A model generated the notes under the pieces. That model had not been told where the DNA came from. It searched no databases and worked only from the letters and a program-made list of their open reading frames with translations. Positions 1 through 9,835 of a stretch of 64,000 nucleotides of DNA are shown piece after piece. The stretch is taken from positions 3,224,001 through 3,288,000 of the forward strand of contig NZ_CP058907.1 of assembly GCF_013415845.1 (NCBI RefSeq). The letters run 5' to 3'. Every line of letters starts with the position of its first letter. The first letter of the stretch is position 1. The position numbers were made by a program, and so were the translations under genes. The stretch comes from Rhodopseudomonas palustris. GTDB taxonomy: Bacteria > Pseudomonadota > Alphaproteobacteria > Rhizobiales > Xanthobacteraceae.

Positions 1-2847
1 GCGGCGCAGGCGTTCCGCCGGCAGCCACGGCTCGAGCTGCGGCAGGATGATCGATGGCGCGTCCGCCAGACCGCCGAACATGTCGTTCTGGCCGCTGGTC
101 GCGGCTTCATGATTGCGCTGGCAGGCCGCGACGATCGCATCGGCGCCGCCGAACACACGGGCGCGGTTGGAATCGAGGCAATCGAACGCACCGGCGGCAG
201 CAAGACATTCGATGACGCGCTTGTTGATGGCGCGCGGATTGACCCGCGCGGAGAAGTCCGCGAGCGAGGTGAACGGCCGATCGCCCCGCGCCTCGACGAT
301 CTGCTGCACCGCCTGCATGCCGACGCCCTTCAGGCCGGCGAGCGCGTAGAAAATCGTATTCGGGCCGACCTCGAAGGTCGCACCGGAGCGATTGACCGAC
401 GGCGCCTCGACCTTGATGCCGAGCCGCTGCGCCTCGGCGCGGAATTCTGACAGCTTGTCGGTGTTGTGGATTTCCAGCGTCATCGACGCGGCGAGGAATT
501 CCACCGGATAGTGCGCCTTCATATAGGCGGTGTGGTACGATACCAGCGCATAGGCGGCCGCGTGGCTCTTGTTGAAGCCGTAGTCGGCGAACTTCGCCAA
601 AAGGTCGAAGATGGTATCGGCCGCGTCCTTGGCGACGCCGTTCTTCACCGCGCCTTCGACAAAAATCGCGCGCTGCTTGTCCATCTCGGCGCGGATCTTC
701 TTACCCATCGCGCGGCGCAGCAGGTCGGCGTCGCCGAGCGAGTAGCCAGCCATCACCTGCGCGATCTGCATCACCTGTTCCTGGTAGATGATGACGCCGA
801 ACGTCTCCTTCAGGATCGGCTCCAGCATCGGATGCAGATATTCGGGCTCCTCGTCGCCGTGTTTGCGGGCGCAGTAGGTCGGGATGTTCGCCATCGGGCC
901 CGGCCGATACAGCGCCACCAGCGCGATGATGTCTTCGAACCGGTCGGGGCGCATGTCGATCAGCGCCCGCCGCATGCCCGCGCTTTCCACCTGGAACACG
1001 CCGACGACATCGCCGCGGGCCAGCATCTGATAACTCGGCGCGTCGTCGATCGGCAGCGTGTGCAGGTCGACATGGATATCGCGCTGCTTGAGCAGCTTCA
1101 CCGCGACGTCGAGCGTCGTCAGCGTCTTCAGGCCGAGGAAGTCGAACTTCACCAGACCCGCCGGTTCGACCCATTTCATGTTGAACTGGGTCACCGGCAT
1201 GTCGGATTTCGGATCGCGATACAGCGGCACCAGGTCGCTGAGCGGGCGATCGCCGATCACGATGCCGGCCGCGTGGGTCGAGGCGTGGCGGGTCAGGCCT
1301 TCGAGCTTCTGCGCGATATCGAACGCGCGCGCCACGATCGGGTCTTCGTCGCGCGCCGCCTGCAGCTTCGGCTCGCCTTCGATCGCCTGCTTCAGGGTGA
1401 TCGGCGCCGCCGGATTCTGCGGCACCAGCTTGGTCAGCTTGTCGACCTGGCCGTATGGCATCTGCAGCACGCGGCCGACGTCGCGCAGCACGCCGCGCGC
1501 CTGCAGCGTACCGAAGGTGATGATCTGCGCCACCTGATCGCGGCCATAGCGATGCTGCACATACTCGATTACTTCGCCGCGGCGATCCTGGCAGAAGTCG
1601 ATATCGAAGTCCGGCATCGACACGCGTTCCGGATTGAGGAAGCGCTCGAACAGCAGGCCGAACCGGATCGGATCGAGGTCGGTAATCGTCAGCGAATACG
1701 CCACCAGCGAGCCGGCGCCCGAACCACGGCCCGGACCGACCGGAATGCCATGGGCCTTGGCCCATTTGATGAAGTCCGACACGATCAGGAAGTAGCCCGC
1801 GTATTTCATGCGGGTGATGACGTCGAGCTCGAAGGCGAGCCGCTTGTTGTAGTCCTCCTCTGTCGTCCCCGGCGACAGGCCGTGAACGCTGAGCCGCTTG
1901 GCGAGGCCCTGCTCGGCCTGGCGGCGCAGCTCGGCCGCTTCGGCGGCGGCTGCTTCCGCCGCGTCGCTGACGCTGGCGCCGACGGTGAACAGCGGCAGGA
2001 TCGGCTTGCGGGTCAGCGGCCGGTAGGCGCAGCGCTGTGCGATCTCCACCGTCGATGCCAGGGCCTCGGGGAGGTCGGCGAACAGCACCGCCATCTCGGC
2101 GCGGGTCTTGAACCGGTGATCGGGCGTGAACTGAATGCGATCGGTTTCGGCGATCAGCTTGCCGGATGCGATACACAACAGCGCGTCGTGTGCTTCGTAG
2201 TCCTCGGTGCTGGCGAAATGCGGCTCGTTGGTCGCGACCAGCGGCAGGCCCTTGTCATAGGCAAGATCGATCAGCCCGCCTTCGGCACGGCGCTCGGCCT
2301 CGGTGCCATGACGCTGCAGCTCGACATAGAGCCGATCGCCGAATGCCTGCTGCAGCCGCTCGCAGCGCTGCGCGGCGAGCGCCGGATCGGTCAACATTGC
2401 CAGCGAAATCGGCCCATCCGGCCCGCCGGTCAGCGCAATCACGCCGTCGGTTTCGCCTTCGAGCCACTCCAGCTTGACGTGCGGCACCTGGTTGACCGGC
2501 GTTTCCAGGAACGCCCGCGAGTTCAGCCGCATCAGGCTGCGATAGCCCTGCTCGCGCGCCGCCAGCAGCACGATCCGCGCCGGGGTCGCCAGCGCACCGT
2601 GGCGGGAGTTCGGATCCTGGTCGCCGAAGTCGATACCGAGTTCGAGCCCGACGATCGGCTGGATGCCGTAGCCCGACAGCTTGTCGGAGAATTCCAGCCC
2701 GCCGAACATGTTGTCGGTGTCGGTAAGGGCCAGCGCCGGCTGGCGGTCGGCCTTCGCCAACTCCGCAAGCTTGGCGATCTTCATCGAGCCTTTCAGCAGC
2801 GAATAGGCCGAGTGGACGTGCAGATGGACGAATCCGGCGTTGCTCAT
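1..2847 (-). CDS. dnaE: DNA polymerase III subunit alpha (partial, C-terminus outside window)
   Basis: Catalytic subunit of the replicative DNA polymerase. The first 949 residues are present; the reading frame runs off the left edge of the window. The N-terminus carries the PHP domain signature HLHVHSAYSLL (about residues 8-18). The palm-domain motif PDFDIDF lies at about residues 412-418 and supplies two of the metal-binding aspartates. Downstream are the typical alpha-subunit motifs around KKIRAEMDKQR and FNKSHAAAYALVSY. The ATG at 2847 begins MSNAGFVHLHVHS, which fits the usual family start. Nothing looks damaged. It is the replicative DnaE1 type rather than the error-prone DnaE2 (ImuC) type, judging by the long PHP domain and the absence of imuA/imuB neighbours; that distinction is inference. 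Confidence 0.96.
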   Translation of the reverse strand, partial: MSNAGFVHLHVHSAYSLLKGSMKIAKLAELAKADRQPALALTDTDNMFGGLEFSDKLSGYGIQPIVGLELGIDFGDQDPNSRHGALATPARIVLLAAREQGYRSLMRLNSRAFLETPVNQVPHVKLEWLEGETDGVIALTGGPDGPISLAMLTDPALAAQRCERLQQAFGDRLYVELQRHGTEAERRAEGGLIDLAYDKGLPLVATNEPHFASTEDYEAHDALLCIASGKLIAETDRIQFTPDHRFKTRAEMAVLFADLPEALASTVEIAQRCAYRPLTRKPILPLFTVGASVSDAAEAAAAEAAELRRQAEQGLAKRLSVHGLSPGTTEEDYNKRLAFELDVITRMKYAGYFLIVSDFIKWAKAHGIPVGPGRGSGAGSLVAYSLTITDLDPIRFGLLFERFLNPERVSMPDFDIDFCQDRRGEVIEYVQHRYGRDQVAQIITFGTLQARGVLRDVGRVLQMPYGQVDKLTKLVPQNPAAPITLKQAIEGEPKLQAARDEDPIVARAFDIAQKLEGLTRHASTHAAGIVIGDRPLSDLVPLYRDPKSDMPVTQFNMKWVEPAGLVKFDFLGLKTLTTLDVAVKLLKQRDIHVDLHTLPIDDAPSYQMLARGDVVGVFQVESAGMRRALIDMRPDRFEDIIALVALYRPGPMANIPTYCARKHGDEEPEYLHPMLEPILKETFGVIIYQEQVMQIAQVMAGYSLGDADLLRRAMGKKIRAEMDKQRAIFVEGAVKNGVAKDAADTIFDLLAKFADYGFNKSHAAAYALVSYHTAYMKAHYPVEFLAASMTLEIHNTDKLSEFRAEAQRLGIKVEAPSVNRSGATFEVGPNTIFYALAGLKGVGMQAVQQIVEARGDRPFTSLADFSARVNPRAINKRVIECLAAAGAFDCLDSNRARVFGGADAIVAACQRNHEAATSGQNDMFGGLADAPSIILPQLEPWLPAERLRR

Positions 2848-2929
2848 CGGCGCGGCGGCTCTTCAGACAAACGTGCGGGTTGGGACGAGTGGTTTGCGGA
2901 ACCGGTCGCCGTGACGGCACCGACTCGGA

Positions 2930-2989
2930 AGCCCAATGGTGGGCTCCCTCCCCCTTCACCGCAAGCATCGGCGGGGATCTTATCCCCGC
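2930..2989 (-). other. Two short hairpins between dnaE and the upstream small gene
   Basis: Two perfect inverted repeats sit in the gap upstream of dnaE. One is AGCCCA/TGGGCT at 2930-2945 with a 4-nt loop. The other is GCGGGGAT/ATCCCCGC at 2971-2989 with a 3-nt loop. Neither is followed by a T-run on either strand, so a classical intrinsic terminator is not supported. They could end transcription of the 32-aa gene or fold in the dnaE leader. Confidence 0.3.
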
Positions 2990-3020
2990 TATGCCGAAGC
3001 GGTCGCAACGCAGCCAACGA

Positions 3021-3119
3021 TCAGGCCTGCGCCAGCACCTGAGCCCACACCGCCACCATGCCGATGAACAGTGCAATCGACGTCAGCGCCGCAGCTTCTT
3101 GGATGAAGATCTTCAACAT
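3021..3119 (-). CDS. 32-aa hydrophobic membrane peptide, unknown function
   Basis: A very short gene read from an ATG at 3119. It is preceded by a near-perfect Shine-Dalgarno (GGGAGG, six bases before the ATG). The peptide begins MLKIFIQEAAALTS and continues into one hydrophobic segment ending WAQVLAQA, so it should form a single membrane helix. The good ribosome site, a reading frame of exactly one transmembrane span and the position just upstream of dnaE support a real gene. A longer upstream in-frame start exists but lacks a comparable ribosome site. I recognise no named family. Its partner, if any, is unknown. Confidence 0.6.
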   Translation of the reverse strand: MLKIFIQEAAALTSIALFIGMVAVWAQVLAQA

Positions 3120-3336
3120 CGTCCGCCTCCCTGACCTTGTGAACATAACAAGAACAATGTTCTCATTTCGTTCTAGAGTCAAGCAAGCGGCCGGCGCAGC
3201 AACCTGGACCGTTAACGAGACGTTACTATCCCCGAAATTCACCGGCGCGGCTCGCATTGACGGTCATTCGGGATTGGCGCACGGATCGAAGGCGCGCGGC
3301 TTGTGAAACCGCGCGCCGCAGCTAGCGGAGACGACG

Positions 3337-3579
3337 ATGCGAATGGGAGCGATGGTGCTGCTGGCCGGGTTGGCGCTGCCAGGAGCGGCTGCGGCGCAGC
3401 CTTACGACAACTATCCGGTCTGCCTGCGGGTGTACGGCCCAGTGCGCTACGACGAGTGCCGCTACACCTCGATCGAGCAGTGCCGGCCCGCCGCCTCGGG
3501 CATCGCCGCCCAATGTCTCACCAATCCATGGTATCAGCCGCTGGCGGGGCCGGCCTCGCGCCGGGCCCGGCGGCATTGA
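3337..3579 (+). CDS. DUF3551 family secreted small protein
   Basis: An 80-aa protein with an N-terminal signal peptide (MRMGAMVLLAGLALPGAAAA, predicted cleavage after AAA-Q). The mature part carries the DUF3551 pattern YPVCLRVYGP, then YDECRYTSIEQC, then CLTNPWY, with four conserved cysteines that could form disulfides in the periplasm. DUF3551 proteins are numerous in Bradyrhizobium and Rhodopseudomonas and have no known function. A GGAG-like ribosome site precedes the ATG. A paralogue follows about 110 bases downstream. The C-terminus is short and arginine-rich (SRRARRH). Confidence 0.8.
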   Translation: MRMGAMVLLAGLALPGAAAAQPYDNYPVCLRVYGPVRYDECRYTSIEQCRPAASGIAAQCLTNPWYQPLAGPASRRARRH

Positions 3580-3687
3580 GCCGGCGCATGTGCGCCGACC
3601 CTGCGCCGTCATAGATTTCTGTCACACTCTCGGATGCGCCGAGTCGCTGCCACCGCGACCGGCTGCTCAACAAGGATCCGAACGAAG

Positions 3688-3942
3688 ATGCGCAAGCTGC
3701 TCCTGATCGCGATGCTCGCCGGCCTCGGCCTGACCACCACCGCCGAGGCGCGGGATTATCCGGTCTGCCTGCGGGTGTATCAGAGCTATCACGACTGGTA
3801 CGACGAGTGCAGCTACGACACCATGGCGCAGTGCCGGATGTCGGCCTCGGGCCGCAGCGCCGATTGCATGACCAACCCGTGGTACACCGCGCCGCAGCAG
3901 CAGCCGACCAAGAAGAAGCGCAAGCATCGCCGCCAGCAGTGA
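3688..3942 (+). CDS. DUF3551 family secreted small protein, second copy
   Basis: An 84-aa paralogue of the preceding gene. It has a signal peptide (MRKLLLIAMLAGLGLTTTAEA) followed by the same pattern: YPVCLRVYQ, YDECSYDTMAQCRMSASG, then CMTNPWY. The tail is strongly basic (KKKRKHRR), unlike the first copy. I chose the ATG at 3688 because it starts directly at the signal peptide; an in-frame ATG 54 bases upstream would add a non-signal-like extension. The tandem arrangement suggests local duplication followed by divergence of the C-terminus. Function is unknown for the family. Confidence 0.8.
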   Translation: MRKLLLIAMLAGLGLTTTAEARDYPVCLRVYQSYHDWYDECSYDTMAQCRMSASGRSADCMTNPWYTAPQQQPTKKKRKHRRQQ

Positions 3943-3970
3943 GACGAGTGCGAAGGCCCCGAGGCGCCTT

Positions 3971-4085
3971 CATTCCGGGGCGCGCGCAAGCGCGAACCCG
4001 GAATCCCGAGATGTTCCGCGTTGACGCCCTTCACCCTGCACCGCGGGATTCCGGGTTCGCTTGCTGACGCGAGCGCCCCGGAATG
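3971..4085. repeat. Palindromic intergenic repeat element
   Basis: A 115-bp element whose ends form a long imperfect inverted repeat. The left arm (3971-4008) begins CATTCCGGGGCGC and ends GGAATCCCG. The right arm (4044-4085) begins CGGGATTCCGGG and ends GCGCCCCGGAATG. The arms enclose about 35 bases. It resembles dispersed palindromic repeats common in Bradyrhizobium and Rhodopseudomonas intergenic regions. It lies between the convergent DUF3551 and lolD genes, where it could form a bidirectional hairpin. Confidence 0.75.
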
Positions 4086-4138
4086 ACGGCTGAGGCAATC
4101 ATGGCCGGGCCGCAATGACCTGCTGAAGCCGAGCCGTC

Positions 4139-4837
4139 CTATTCCAGCTCGACCACCACGCCGTCCTGCAGCGAGACGCGGCGGTCCATGCGGGCGGCGA
4201 GCTCCATGTTATGGGTGGCGATCAGCATCGCCACCTGGGTCGCTTTGACCAGCTGCATCAGCGCGTTGAACACATAATCGGCGGTGTGCGGATCGAGATT
4301 GCCGGTCGGCTCGTCGGCGAACAGCACGCGGGGCGCGTTGGCAACCGCGCGGGCGATCGCGACGCGCTGCTGCTCGCCGCCTGACAGCTCCGAGGGCCGA
4401 TGGGTGATGCGGTCGGCGAGCCCCAGATAGGACAGGATTTCCTTGGAGCGGCTGATCGTCTCTTTGCGCTTCAGGCCGCGGATCATCTGCGGCAGCATCA
4501 CGTTTTCCAGCGCGGTGAATTCCGGCAGCAGCCGGTGCGACTGGTAGACGAAGCCGATATCGGTGCGGCGGATCTGGGTGCGCTCGGCATCGGTCAGCGC
4601 CGACGTCGCCGCGCCGCTGACATAGACCTCGCCCTCATCGGGATGCTCAAGCAGCCCGGCGATGTGCAGCAGCGTCGACTTGCCCGAACCGGAGGGCGCC
4701 ACCAGCGCCACCGACTGCCCCGCCCATAGCGCCAGCTTGGCACCGTCGAGGATCGTCAGCGTCGCCTCGCCTTGCGAATACTGCCGCTTGATGTCGTGAA
4801 GGTACACGACCGGGATGTCTTCGGCGCCCTGCTCCAT
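4139..4837 (-). CDS. lolD: Lipoprotein-releasing ABC transporter ATP-binding protein LolD
   Basis: ATPase of the Lol system, which extracts mature lipoproteins from the inner membrane for delivery to the outer membrane. The protein has 232 residues. The Walker A motif APSGSGKST is at about 47-55. The ABC signature [14 protein letters not shown] and Walker [13 protein letters not shown] follow, and the switch histidine is in IATHN. The ATG at 4837 gives [11 protein letters not shown] and lies 11 bases after the permease stop codon, so the pair is an operon. An upstream in-frame start would overlap the permease and add an arginine-rich stretch, which is unlikely. Confidence 0.94.
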   Translation of the reverse strand: MEQGAEDIPVVYLHDIKRQYSQGEATLTILDGAKLALWAGQSVALVAPSGSGKSTLLHIAGLLEHPDEGEVYVSGAATSALTDAERTQIRRTDIGFVYQSHRLLPEFTALENVMLPQMIRGLKRKETISRSKEILSYLGLADRITHRPSELSGGEQQRVAIARAVANAPRVLFADEPTGNLDPHTADYVFNALMQLVKATQVAMLIATHNMELAARMDRRVSLQDGVVVELE

Positions 4838-4848
4838 CGTGTTTCGCC

Positions 4849-6117
4849 TTACTCGTAGCGCAGCGCGTCGACCGGATCGAGGCGCGCGGCGCGCCACGAC
4901 GGGTACAACGTGGCGAGGAACGACAGCGTCAGCGCCATGATCACCACCGCGCTGGTCTCGGCGAAATCGATCTCAGCCGGCAGCTTCGACAGGAAATACA
5001 GCTCCGGCGAGAACAGCTCGGTGTTGGTGACCCACGACAGGAACTGCCGGATCGACTCGATGTTCATGCACACCAGCACGCCGACGAAGAACCCGGTCAG
5101 CGTGCCGACCACACCGATCGCGGCGCCGGTGATCAGGAACACCCGCATGATCGAGCCCTGGCTCGCCCCCATGGTGCGCAGGATGGCGATGTCGGCCCCC
5201 TTGTCCTTCACCAGCATGATCAGGCCGGAGATGATGTTGAGCGCCGCCACCAGCACGATCAGCGTCAGGATCAGGAACATGACGTTGCGCTCGACCTGAA
5301 GCGCATTGAAGAACGTCGAGTTGCGCTGCCGCCAGTCGACCAGAAACACCGGCCGCCCGGCCGCCTCAGTCACCGCTTTGCGGAAGACGTCGATGCGGTC
5401 GGGGTTATCCGTATAGACCTCGATCGCGGTGACGTCGTTGGCCCGGTTGAAATACGCCTGCGCTTCCTTCAGCGGCATGAACACAAAGGTCGAGTCGTAT
5501 TCGGACATGCCGATCTCAAACACCGCGGCGACCTTGTAAGGTTTGATCCGCGGCGTGGTGCCCATCGGCGTCACAGCGCCGCGTGGCGCCACCAGCGTGA
5601 TGCTGTCGCCAGCGTGCAGCGACAGCTGATCGGCGAGCCGGCGTCCGATCGCGACGCCCTGGCTGTCGTCGAAGCCTTCCAGCGTGCCCTGCTTCAGGTG
5701 ATTGGCGATCGACGACAGCCGGTTGAGATCGTCGGCGCGGATGCCGCGCACGAATACGCCCGAGGCGTTGAACGGCGACGATGCCAGCGCCTGGCCGTCG
5801 ACCACGGGAGCTGCCAGCTTGATGCCCTGCACGCCGCTGAGGCGATCGGCGACGTCCTTCCAGTCGGTCAGCGGGCTTTCCAGCGGCTGCACCAACAGAT
5901 GGCCATTGAGGCCGAGAATCTTGTCGAGCAGCTCTTTGCGGAAGCCGTTCATCACCGCCATGACGATGATCAGCGTCGCCACCCCGAGCATGATGCCGAG
6001 GAAGGAGAAGCCGGCGATCACCGAGATGAACCCCTCGCGCCGGCGCGCACGCAGATAGCGCCCGGAAATAAGCCACTCGAATGGCGCGAAAGGAGGAGTT
6101 CGAACTGGGTCGTTCAT
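4849..6117 (-). CDS. lolC: Lipoprotein-releasing ABC transporter permease (LolC/LolE family)
   Basis: Inner-membrane permease of the Lol lipoprotein export machine, 422 residues from the ATG at 6117 (an ATG at 6129 would add four residues). It has the family layout: one transmembrane helix at about residues 30-55 ([19 protein letters not shown]), a large periplasmic domain, then three helices in the C-terminal FtsX-like part, ending [18 protein letters not shown]. Only one LolC/E-type gene is present beside lolD, so it may act as a homodimer, as is usual outside the gammaproteobacteria; that is inference. Confidence 0.92.
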   Translation of the reverse strand: MNDPVRTPPFAPFEWLISGRYLRARRREGFISVIAGFSFLGIMLGVATLIIVMAVMNGFRKELLDKILGLNGHLLVQPLESPLTDWKDVADRLSGVQGIKLAAPVVDGQALASSPFNASGVFVRGIRADDLNRLSSIANHLKQGTLEGFDDSQGVAIGRRLADQLSLHAGDSITLVAPRGAVTPMGTTPRIKPYKVAAVFEIGMSEYDSTFVFMPLKEAQAYFNRANDVTAIEVYTDNPDRIDVFRKAVTEAAGRPVFLVDWRQRNSTFFNALQVERNVMFLILTLIVLVAALNIISGLIMLVKDKGADIAILRTMGASQGSIMRVFLITGAAIGVVGTLTGFFVGVLVCMNIESIRQFLSWVTNTELFSPELYFLSKLPAEIDFAETSAVVIMALTLSFLATLYPSWRAARLDPVDALRYE

Positions 6118-6208
6118 GGCGTGATCCATAGTCCGAATTTCACACGATTCGGGCTTTATCTGGCCGACGCCGCCCTCGCCGTTCAGGCCCGCGGTGGATA
6201 AGTGCCTA

Positions 6209-7525
6209 TTACGTCAGTCGTGCGACCACATCGGCGAGCGCGAGATTTTCACGCGACCCGTCGCTGCGGCGCTTGAGTTCGACCTTGCCTTCGGCGAGTC
6301 CGCGCGGACCGACGTGGATCTGCCACGGAATGCCGATCAGGTCTGCGGTCGCGAACTTGGCGCCGGCGCGCTGATCGGTGTCGTCATACAGAACGTCGAC
6401 GCCCTTGGCCGACAGCTCGCGATAGAGCTGGTCGCAAGCCGCGTCGGTCGCAGCGTCGCCCTGCTTCAGATTGAGGATCGTCACCCGGAACGGCGCCACC
6501 GCCTCCGGCCAGATGATGCCGTTGTCGTCATGGCAAGCTTCGATGATCGCACCGAGCAGCCGCGACACGCCGACGCCGTAGGAGCCGCCGTGGATCGGTG
6601 CATCGGTCCCGTCCGGACCGGTGACGTTCGCCTTCATCGAGTCGGAATACTTGGTGCCGAAGTAGAAGATCTGGCCGACCTCGATGCCGCGGGTGTTGAG
6701 GCGGTTCGCCTCCGGCACTTCGCTCTCGTAGCGCGCCGGCTCGTGGACGTCCTCGGTCGCCGCATAGACCGAAGTCCACTGCTTGATGATCGGGGTCAGG
6801 TCGCCGTCGTAATCGACGTTCTCGTCCGGCACCGGCAGGTTCAGCACGTCGCGGTCGATGTAGACGCCGGACTCGCCGGTCTCGGCCAGCACGATGAACT
6901 CGTGGCTGAGATCGCCGCCGATCGGGCCGGTCTCGGCGCGCATCGGAATCGCCTTCAGGCCCATCCGCGCGAAGGTGCGCAGGTAAGCCACGAACATCTT
7001 GTTGTAGGACTTGCGCGCGCCGGCTTCGTCGACGTCGAACGAGTACGCGTCCTTCATCAGGAATTCGCGGCCGCGCATCACGCCGAAACGCGGACGCTGC
7101 TCGTCGCGGAATTTCCATTGAATATGATAGAGGTTCAGCGGCAGGCTCTTGTAGGACTTGATGTAGGCCCGGAAGATCTCGGTGATCATTTCCTCGTTGG
7201 TCGGGCCGTACAGCAGTTCCCGCTTATGCCGGTCGGCGATCCGCAGCATCTCCGGACCGTAGGCATCGTAACGGCCGCTCTCGCGCCACAGGTCAGCGAG
7301 CTGCAGCGTCGGCATCAGCAGCTCGATCGCGCCGGCGCGGTTCTGCTCCTCGCGGACGATCTGCTCGATCTTCTTCAGCACCCGATGGCCGAGCGGCAGC
7401 CAGGCGTAGATGCCGGCGGCCTCCTGCCGCAGCATCCCGGCGCGCAGCATCAGCCGGTGCGAGACGATCTCGGCCTCCTTCGGGTTTTCCTTCAGGATCG
7501 GCAGGAAGAATCGCGACAAACGCAT
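6209..7525 (-). CDS. proS: Prolyl-tRNA synthetase, short form
   Basis: Attaches proline to tRNA-Pro. The 438-aa product begins [19 protein letters not shown] and shows class II synthetase motifs: motif 2 with [18 protein letters not shown], and motif 3 with [11 protein letters not shown]. The protein passes from motif 2 to motif 3 without the roughly 180-residue editing (INS) domain found in E. coli ProS. That is the normal alphaproteobacterial architecture and implies that mischarged Ala-tRNA-Pro must be cleared by a separate factor. An in-frame upstream start (7621) would add 32 residues without homologous character and was rejected. lolC lies 92 bases downstream. Confidence 0.95.
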   Translation of the reverse strand: MRLSRFFLPILKENPKEAEIVSHRLMLRAGMLRQEAAGIYAWLPLGHRVLKKIEQIVREEQNRAGAIELLMPTLQLADLWRESGRYDAYGPEMLRIADRHKRELLYGPTNEEMITEIFRAYIKSYKSLPLNLYHIQWKFRDEQRPRFGVMRGREFLMKDAYSFDVDEAGARKSYNKMFVAYLRTFARMGLKAIPMRAETGPIGGDLSHEFIVLAETGESGVYIDRDVLNLPVPDENVDYDGDLTPIIKQWTSVYAATEDVHEPARYESEVPEANRLNTRGIEVGQIFYFGTKYSDSMKANVTGPDGTDAPIHGGSYGVGVSRLLGAIIEACHDDNGIIWPEAVAPFRVTILNLKQGDAATDAACDQLYRELSAKGVDVLYDDTDQRAGAKFATADLIGIPWQIHVGPRGLAEGKVELKRRSDGSRENLALADVVARLT

Positions 7526-7700
7526 GGGATTTGCTCGGAGAATCGGGTGGAATTTGATGTTGCGCCAGTGAAACCGGATCGGACGCGAAAACACAAGGGC
7601 GGGAGCCGCGCAACTCGGCAATTCGGGCCGGATTGGCCGCTGCTGAGGTCGGTGCGGGACCGTCGCGGTCTAGCACGGCGGCCGGGTGCTCGGCACCCGA

Positions 7701-9311
7701 CTATCGAATCACGATCGGGGCTTCGAGGTTCACCTTCTCGAAATCCGAGATCAGGATGCCGAGCATCAGCGTCCATTTTCCGGGCACGGGCGCCGTCAGC
7801 CGTGCCCGCCAGGGTCCGTCCGCCGTCTTCCGCGCTTCGGCGCTGAGCGGCTCGATCCCGGCGTCAGGCTTGGCCAGCGTCACGGTCAGCGCCTGCGCGG
7901 CAAGCGGCGCCTCCTCGGCCGTCTGCAGCAGCAGCACCTCGATCTCGACAGGCCCGGCTCGGGCGGGCGCCAGCGTCACCGTGGCCGTCGCCCGCTCGGT
8001 GTGGAGATGCACGACCTCCGAGGGTGCCGTGGATTGAGATACGGCGCTACGCGGCGGCGGGGTGAACCGCCACAGCCCGACCACGCCCAGAATCGCGATC
8101 ACCAGCACCAGTTCGGCCGCGATGCTGGCCCGCATTCTCCGCACCGTTGTTGCTTCGCCGGCTAGCAGGAGCGGCGTCAACCTGACTCGGTTCCACAACG
8201 CCAGAGCGAGCAACACCACGACCAGCGCCAGCTTCGCGATCAGCACCCGCCCGTAATCGCTCTGCCACAGCGCATCGATCCGGCCGAGTTCGATCGCCGC
8301 CAGCGCGATGCCGCTGATCAGCAAGGCCACGATCGCCAGCGGGATCGCCTTGGAAAATCGCCGCAGGGGCGCCGGCGCCGCATCGCGCCTGCCCACCGCG
8401 ATCGCTAGCGGTAGCAGCGCGCCGATCCATAGCGCCAAGCTGACGCCATGGACCCAGACCGCAGCGCCGGAGAGTGAGCGCGGTCCGGCCGTGGCCGCAT
8501 GGCCGCTGACCGCAAACGCCGTTCCCAGGCTCACCACCGCGCCGAGCGACAGCAACCGCGCGTTCCAGCCGCGCCAGCGCAACGCCGCAAGCGCCAATAC
8601 CAATGCAAGGCCCGACAGCGTCGCGGCGTCGCCAAACGATCCCGACGCCCCGGCTCTCCAGACGGCGGCATCGCCGAGCCGGGCCAGCGGCAGATCCAGC
8701 GCATCCAGCCCCTGCAGGCCAGCCGACAACACGACGGCGGCCAGGCCGACTAGCGCAAGTCCCGCGGTCAGCATCCCAGCGCCCGCGAGCGGCACTGCAG
8801 CGATCCAGGCCAGGAACGCCGCGCCGCCGACGGCGGTGAGCAGCGTGAAGCCGACCAGGATGCGCGTCGCCCAAATCGCGGTGCGGCGCACCGGATCGTC
8901 CGGCACGACGATGGGCGGCAGCCTTTGGCCGGGCGTCCCGATCCAGAACGTCAGCGCTCCGCCGATCGGGTGGCCATCGGCGGAGATCACCCGCCAGCTC
9001 AGCACATGGGCGCCCTCGCTCAGCAGCGCAGGCGGCGCGAACCGGAGCGTCGCGCCATCCTGGTCGATCGCGGTGATCGCCTGGCTGCGGCCGCGCGCGT
9101 CGATCAGTTGCAGCAGCAGCGCCGTGACCGGTTCGTTGAAGGTCAGCGAGAAAGTAGTAGGCGACGTCGCCAACACGGCTTCAGAAGCAGGGTCGCTGGC
9201 GACGAGGCTTGCATGCGCCGCCGCGAGCGCCGGCCACAGGACCACGACAATCGCCGTGATCCAGGCCAGCCAGCGCCCGCGGCTCCGCATCCGATGGCGA
9301 ATCGCCGTCAC
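7701..9311 (-). CDS. Copper resistance CopC-CopD fusion with C-terminal YtkA/FixH-like domain
   Basis: A 536-aa three-part membrane protein. A signal peptide ends LAAAHASL, so the mature protein would begin with the histidine typical of CopC. The CopC beta-sandwich (about residues 33-125) includes the conserved SADGHPIGG. About eight transmembrane helices of CopD follow (about 145-410). A soluble C-terminal domain of about 110 residues resembles YtkA/FixH-like periplasmic domains. It is probably involved in copper binding and passage across the inner membrane. It starts with GTG at 9311, and the GTGA shares bases with the stop codon of the upstream DUF1775 gene, suggesting translational coupling. 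The last assignment (FixH-like) is the least certain. Confidence 0.85.
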   Translation of the reverse strand: MTAIRHRMRSRGRWLAWITAIVVVLWPALAAAHASLVASDPASEAVLATSPTTFSLTFNEPVTALLLQLIDARGRSQAITAIDQDGATLRFAPPALLSEGAHVLSWRVISADGHPIGGALTFWIGTPGQRLPPIVVPDDPVRRTAIWATRILVGFTLLTAVGGAAFLAWIAAVPLAGAGMLTAGLALVGLAAVVLSAGLQGLDALDLPLARLGDAAVWRAGASGSFGDAATLSGLALVLALAALRWRGWNARLLSLGAVVSLGTAFAVSGHAATAGPRSLSGAAVWVHGVSLALWIGALLPLAIAVGRRDAAPAPLRRFSKAIPLAIVALLISGIALAAIELGRIDALWQSDYGRVLIAKLALVVVLLALALWNRVRLTPLLLAGEATTVRRMRASIAAELVLVIAILGVVGLWRFTPPPRSAVSQSTAPSEVVHLHTERATATVTLAPARAGPVEIEVLLLQTAEEAPLAAQALTVTLAKPDAGIEPLSAEARKTADGPWRARLTAPVPGKWTLMLGILISDFEKVNLEAPIVIR

Positions 9312-9835
9312 GGCGCCTTCGGCTTCAGCCGCAGCGCCGGGGCCGGCTCATGTAGGACGTCGGACTTCTGTCCCGCTGCGGGAATTTCGATCCAGCGCGA
9401 AACTCCCTTCTCGCATTCCTGCACCACCGGGAAGTACAGCGTCTTGCCGGCGGCATCAGGCAGTTTCATCACCAGGCCGAAGGTGTCGTAGAGGTTGTCC
9501 GGGAGCGGACCGCCGCGCCAAGTCACTTCGTCGATGGTTTCGGTGATGGTCTTGCCGTGCAGCTTCGGCTGTTCGCCTTCGATCTTGCGGGTCTTGATCT
9601 CGACCGCCCAGCCCGGCTTCATCTGCGGCTTCACCGACAGCACGCCACCCGGAATCTTGACCCGCACCGCGACTGTCGCGGTGCCGTCGCAGCCGTGCGG
9701 CACGCTGAGCGCCGCTTGGAAGTAATTGCCGGCCACCGCCTCGTTCGGCTGCAACGTGACGTGGGCCAGCGCCGGCGCGGCGCCGAACGCAGCGGCCGCA
9801 AGGGCCGCCGCTGCTGTTACCGATCGGGACCGCAT
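9308..9835 (-). CDS. YcnI/DUF1775 family periplasmic copper-associated protein
   Basis: A 175-aa secreted protein with a signal peptide (ALAAAAFGAAPALA) followed directly by HVTLQPNEA. The histidine at the mature N-terminus is the hallmark of YcnI-type DUF1775 domains, where it joins a copper site. The domain continues through SVPHGC, VKPGW-like KPGWAVEI and EVTWRGG. The ATG at 9835 overlaps the stop of the PCu(A)C gene by one base (TAATG). The stop overlaps the GTG start of the CopC-CopD gene. The order chaperone-YcnI-CopCD matches known copper-delivery gene clusters. Confidence 0.85.
   Translation of the reverse strand: MRSRSVTAAAALAAAAFGAAPALAHVTLQPNEAVAGNYFQAALSVPHGCDGTATVAVRVKIPGGVLSVKPQMKPGWAVEIKTRKIEGEQPKLHGKTITETIDEVTWRGGPLPDNLYDTFGLVMKLPDAAGKTLYFPVVQECEKGVSRWIEIPAAGQKSDVLHEPAPALRLKPKAP

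Noticed and set aside
466..3042. An 858-codon open frame on the plus strand
   Set aside because: Antisense of dnaE, which is recognised by its PHP and palm motifs.
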